Shown here one piece after another: positions 63,676 through 64,000 of a DNA stretch of 64,000 nt (positions within the stretch are counted from its first letter, which is position 1; each line of letters begins with the position of its first letter). A program made the position numbers and the translations under genes. The notes under the pieces are model-generated. The model had not been told where the DNA came from, ran no database searches, and was given only the letters and a program-made list of their open reading frames with translations. Source of the DNA: Pseudoalteromonas sp. T1lg88 (GTDB lineage Bacteria; Pseudomonadota; Gammaproteobacteria; Enterobacterales; Alteromonadaceae); the NCBI RefSeq assembly GCF_002964765.1, contig NZ_PQCF01000006.1, positions 1-64,000 of the forward strand, given 5' to 3'.

Positions 63676-64000
63676 AACTTCCCCGTTAATTTACTCCAAG
63701 CTCACAGGTATCGAACCTCCCGTTTAGATTCGCGCTTTCGATCTCAGATTTTGTTGTGGAGTGTGTCATTAAGAGTGAGGCACGATGCCGAGCTAGATTT
63801 ATCAGCACAGGGATGTGCTGTTAAATCGCCTCAATGACTAAACGAAACGTTTAACAAAACGCTGAGTTCGCAAGCATAAGCGAATCACGGGCGCCTTGGG
63901 GTTCCAAGGGGCGGTTGGCGCAAACCGCCCTTTGGTTGCCGTCGCCAACGCGACAAGATCATCAATTACCACCGCAGTCAGCTGACCGACACGATAGACC
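63676..64000. other. Right-edge region with a strong hairpin and an open frame leaving the window
   Basis: GATTTATCAGCACA (63796-63809) and TGTGCTGTTAAATC (63814-63827) form a 14-bp stem around GGGA. On the minus strand an open frame of 54 codons runs from the window edge to a TAG at 63838-63840; it reads VYRVGQLTAVVIDDLVALATATKGRF early on. I do not recognise the product. The hairpin next to the end of an open frame suggests a mobile-element or repeat boundary, but this cannot be settled from the window. Confidence 0.35.

Noticed and set aside
63676..63750. tRNA or T-arm remnant near GGTATCGAACC
   Set aside because: The flanks do not pair as a T-arm stem and no acceptor or anticodon arm is present.

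Overview
The window looks like a chromosome segment of a marine gammaproteobacterium of the Alteromonadales (Alteromonas/Pseudoalteromonas/Shewanella neighbourhood). The evidence is gene order: lptG-lptF divergent from pepA-holC-valS; nudF-yqiB-cpdA-yqiA-parE/parC divergent from tolC; rsmE-gshB-yqgE-ruvX; pilU-pilT divergent from yggS-proC-yggT-(DUF4426)-rdgB-hemW. A MipA/DUF3019/two-component module, a GlyGly-CTERM subtilase and dispersed REP-like and MITE-like repeats fit the same group. The genus is inferred from gene content only.

Left accessory part (1-7.6 kb). The window opens in the last codons and right end of an IS3-family insertion sequence. Next come two AT-rich integron gene cassettes (a small membrane protein and a GNAT acetyltransferase), each followed by an attC-like site, with no integrase visible. 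A NucS-like/DUF5655 protein follows on the other strand. From about 2.6 to 7.5 kb is a compact integrated element: AlpA-like regulator, primase-like protein, VapE-type helicase, DUF3223-like protein and a P4-type tyrosine integrase beside tRNA-Leu(CAA). This resembles a phage satellite (PICI-like). No capsid or packaging gene is visible and the second attachment site was not found.

Core part (8-32 kb). An RDD protein is followed by a tandem REP-like array and a MITE. Then come the LPS-transport permeases LptG/LptF, PepA, HolC, ValS and an MscS channel. The mipA-DUF3019-regulator-kinase operon follows, and its response regulator carries a +1 frameshift. A 1721-residue secreted subtilase, FadL, RraB, PlsC and KatG complete the stretch. 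KatG is frameshifted 51 codons from its end.

Second core part (33-61 kb). An AT-rich NYN/OST-HTH gene split by an in-frame stop sits between katG and parC. ParC and ParE flank an inserted PQQ-type sugar dehydrogenase. Next are the cpdA operon, tolC, lpxL, glnE, a DUF350 protein, rsmE/gshB/yqgE/ruvX, the twitching ATPases PilU/PilT, and the yggS-to-hemW run. DsrE-like, DUF885 and PepSY proteins follow, the last behind a Fur-like box.

Right edge (61.9-64 kb). This part is again accessory-looking. It holds an attC-like hairpin, a cytochrome P460, two small unrecognised secreted or membrane proteins, and a strong hairpin beside an open frame running off the window.

Most interesting are the cassette array with the neighbouring satellite-like element, the tandem TGTACTACTAAA repeats at the integrase start, the mipA/DUF3019 sensory module, and three separate lesions (regulator, katG, NYN gene). 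The lesions are either recent decay or assembly errors.
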